Shown one piece after another: positions 6,968-9,435 of a stretch of 9,435 bases of DNA. The position numbers and the translations under genes were made by a program. The DNA lies in the NCBI GenBank assembly GCA_017307315.1, contig JAFKFF010000159.1, positions 7,743 to 17,177 of the forward strand, in the 5' to 3' direction. The notes under the pieces were generated by a model. The model did not search any database. It was given only the letters and a program-made list of their open reading frames with translations, and had not been told where the DNA came from. Position 1 is the stretch's first letter. The number at the start of each line of letters is the position of its first letter. Source of the DNA: Alphaproteobacteria bacterium. Lineage in GTDB: Bacteria; Pseudomonadota; Alphaproteobacteria; Micropepsales; Micropepsaceae.

Positions 6968-6994
6968 AAAAAAACCTTCACGGCGCCGGTTTTT
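6968..6994 (-). terminator. Weak terminator-like stem at the folP end
   Basis: On the minus strand AAAAACC (6994-6988) and GGTTTTT (6976-6970) can pair around an 11-base loop, followed by further T residues (run to 6968). The stem includes the last codons and stop of folP. It is mostly A:T and therefore weak; it may slow or partly end transcription before glmM. TAGTAT and TAGAAT boxes just downstream could serve as a glmM promoter. Confidence 0.25.
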
Positions 6995-7787
6995 CCAGGG
7001 CCCGCCTGACTTTCAGCGCCGCCGCCAGGGGGCCGGGCGCGTGTGTTCGCAGATAATCCGCCCCCTGGGCGGCGGCAAACAGCTCCGCCGCCAGGCTGGC
7101 GCCCAGGACGCGCTGGCCCATCGGATCGGGCGCCTCCGCGATCCGGCGCAGGAAGGATTTGCGCGACACCGAGACCAGCAGGGGCAGGCCGAACCGCGTC
7201 CTCAGCTCCGGCAGGCGTCGCAGAAGAAGGAGCGAATTTTCCGGATCGTTGCCGACGAAAAAGCCCATGCCGGGATCCAGGATCAGGCGGTCGCGCGCGA
7301 TGCCCGCGCGCGTCAAAGCTTCGATGCGTTGATCGAAGAAGGCGATCACCCGGTCGAAAAGCGCCTCCCGCGAAACGTCCTCGCGGGTGGCGATGCCGCG
7401 CCCCAGGACGGCAAACATGACGATCAGCCGCGCCTGCGCCTTCGCCAGTTCGGGATAGAAGGCGGGCTCGGCGAAGCCGTGAATGTCGTTGAGATAGGAC
7501 GCGCCCTGCGACAGAGCCCAGCGCTGCACCTGAGGCAGGAAGCTATCAACCGATACCACCGCGCCCTTCGCCTTCAGCGCCGGCAGCACCGCGTTCAACC
7601 GCTCGATCTCCAGCTCTGCCGAGACCGGCTGGGCATCGGGGTTGGAGGAGGCCGCGCCGATATCCAGGATGTCCGCGCCGGCCTGCAGCATCGCCGCGCC
7701 ATGCGCCCTCGCCGCATCGGGCACCAGAAAGCGCCCGCCGTCGGAAAAGGAATCTTCGGTGATGTTGAGGATGCCGAGGATTTTCAT
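6978..7787 (-). CDS. folP: Dihydropteroate synthase of the Sul (sulfonamide-insensitive) type
   Basis: Joins p-aminobenzoate to dihydropterin pyrophosphate to give dihydropteroate; the sulfonamide target. The product is 269 residues in a TIM barrel. The start MKILGILNITEDSFSDGGRF is canonical; the ATG at 7785-7787 directly follows a terminator T-run and has no visible Shine-Dalgarno. Most chromosomal DHPS read IGGESTRPGA, MHMxG, GFGFGK and RVHD. This one instead reads DIGAASSNPDAQPVS (42-56), SYLNDIHGF (97-105), LILDPGMGFFVG (168-179), LPLLVSVSRKSFL (201-213) and GADYLRTHAPG (242-252). Those are, as I remember them, the signatures of Sul1 and Sul2. Phe125 stands where both groups have His (VMH). 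The neighbours are the normal ones (ftsH upstream, glmM downstream, as in E. coli), so it appears to be the resident folP, not a resistance cassette. Confidence 0.93.
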   Translation of the reverse strand: MKILGILNITEDSFSDGGRFLVPDAARAHGAAMLQAGADILDIGAASSNPDAQPVSAELEIERLNAVLPALKAKGAVVSVDSFLPQVQRWALSQGASYLNDIHGFAEPAFYPELAKAQARLIVMFAVLGRGIATREDVSREALFDRVIAFFDQRIEALTRAGIARDRLILDPGMGFFVGNDPENSLLLLRRLPELRTRFGLPLLVSVSRKSFLRRIAEAPDPMGQRVLGASLAAELFAAAQGADYLRTHAPGPLAAALKVRRALEKPAP

Positions 7788-7797
7788 GGCGGGCGGA

Positions 7798-7829
7798 TCA
7801 AAAAAGAAAGGGCGGCCGAAGCCGCCCTT
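7798..7829 (-). terminator. Strong intrinsic terminator after ftsH, immediately before folP
   Basis: On the minus strand AAGGGCGGC - TTCG - GCCGCCCTT is a perfect 9-bp stem with the extra-stable UUCG loop, followed by the tract TCTTTTTT. It lies about 65 bases after the ftsH stop and its T-run ends about 11 bases before the folP ATG, so it separates ftsH from folP-glmM-thiD or works as an attenuator. Confidence 0.9.
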
Positions 7830-7893
7830 CCATATCAAAATTCAAAGCCCGAGCGCGAGGGATTTTGTCCCGGCCCGCAAGGGACCCGCGCCG

Positions 7894-9435
<1,542 letters not shown>

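Noticed and set aside
5776..6969. 397-codon plus-strand open frame opposite glmM
   Set aside because: His/Arg/Gln-rich translation with no motif; antisense shadow of a firmly identified gene.
6978..7787. A mobile sul resistance cassette
   Set aside because: No integron site, insertion sequence or change in base use flanks it, and it sits between ftsH and glmM in the native order; it is better read as a resident Sul-like folP.
7788..7838. Longer folP starting at a TTG (17 extra residues)
   Set aside because: The extra codons are the terminator hairpin and T-run; MKILGILNITEDSF is the family's normal start.
7867..7885. GTCCC/GGGAC pair just after the ftsH stop
   Set aside because: A five-base stem is too short to mean much in GC-rich DNA.

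Overview
The window is GC-rich (clearly above 60% by eye), densely packed and entirely bacterial. Gene content and protein style point to an alphaproteobacterium: a ftsH-folP-glmM-thiD run, an RcnB-type periplasmic protein, and PurA and FtsH of alphaproteobacterial type. I cannot name the genus. I see no tRNA, rRNA, CRISPR array, transposase or phage gene. This is mostly core metabolism with a small accessory patch at about 3.5-4.8 kb.

Layout, left to right. The 3' part of an Mrp/ApbC iron-sulfur carrier ATPase (+) runs tail-to-tail into dihydrofolate reductase folA (-). A short divergent gap leads to an exported RcnB-like protein (+). It is followed by a cluster of palindromes and then adenylosuccinate synthetase purA (+). 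purA meets a TetR-family repressor (-) stop-to-stop. The repressor is divergent from a four-helix membrane protein (+), and the gap between them holds two copies of a GTAGC-N4-GCTAC palindrome. A tiny lipoprotein (+) follows, with its ribosome binding site buried in a perfect 9-bp hairpin. The rest is one minus-strand run: ftsH (5' end outside the window), a strong intrinsic terminator, folP, glmM and thiD.

How the genes work together. folP and folA are two enzymes of tetrahydrofolate synthesis. purA commits IMP to AMP, glmM makes glucosamine-1-phosphate for peptidoglycan and LPS, thiD makes the pyrimidine half of thiamine, Mrp handles Fe-S clusters, and FtsH is the membrane quality-control protease. 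The TetR/membrane-protein pair looks like a self-contained regulated unit.

The points most worth a second look are these. (1) The folP at its ordinary ftsH-folP-glmM locus encodes an enzyme of the type of the mobile sulfonamide-resistance enzymes Sul1/Sul2, not a standard DHPS. (2) thiD has no ATG, GTG or TTG that would keep its conserved N-terminal strand; a CTG overlapping the glmM stop, with a well-spaced Shine-Dalgarno, is the best start, and the usual AGSDP segment is missing. (3) The lipoprotein has a hairpin over its Shine-Dalgarno. (4) The TetR unit has two operators. I see no convincing wholly new multi-gene system.
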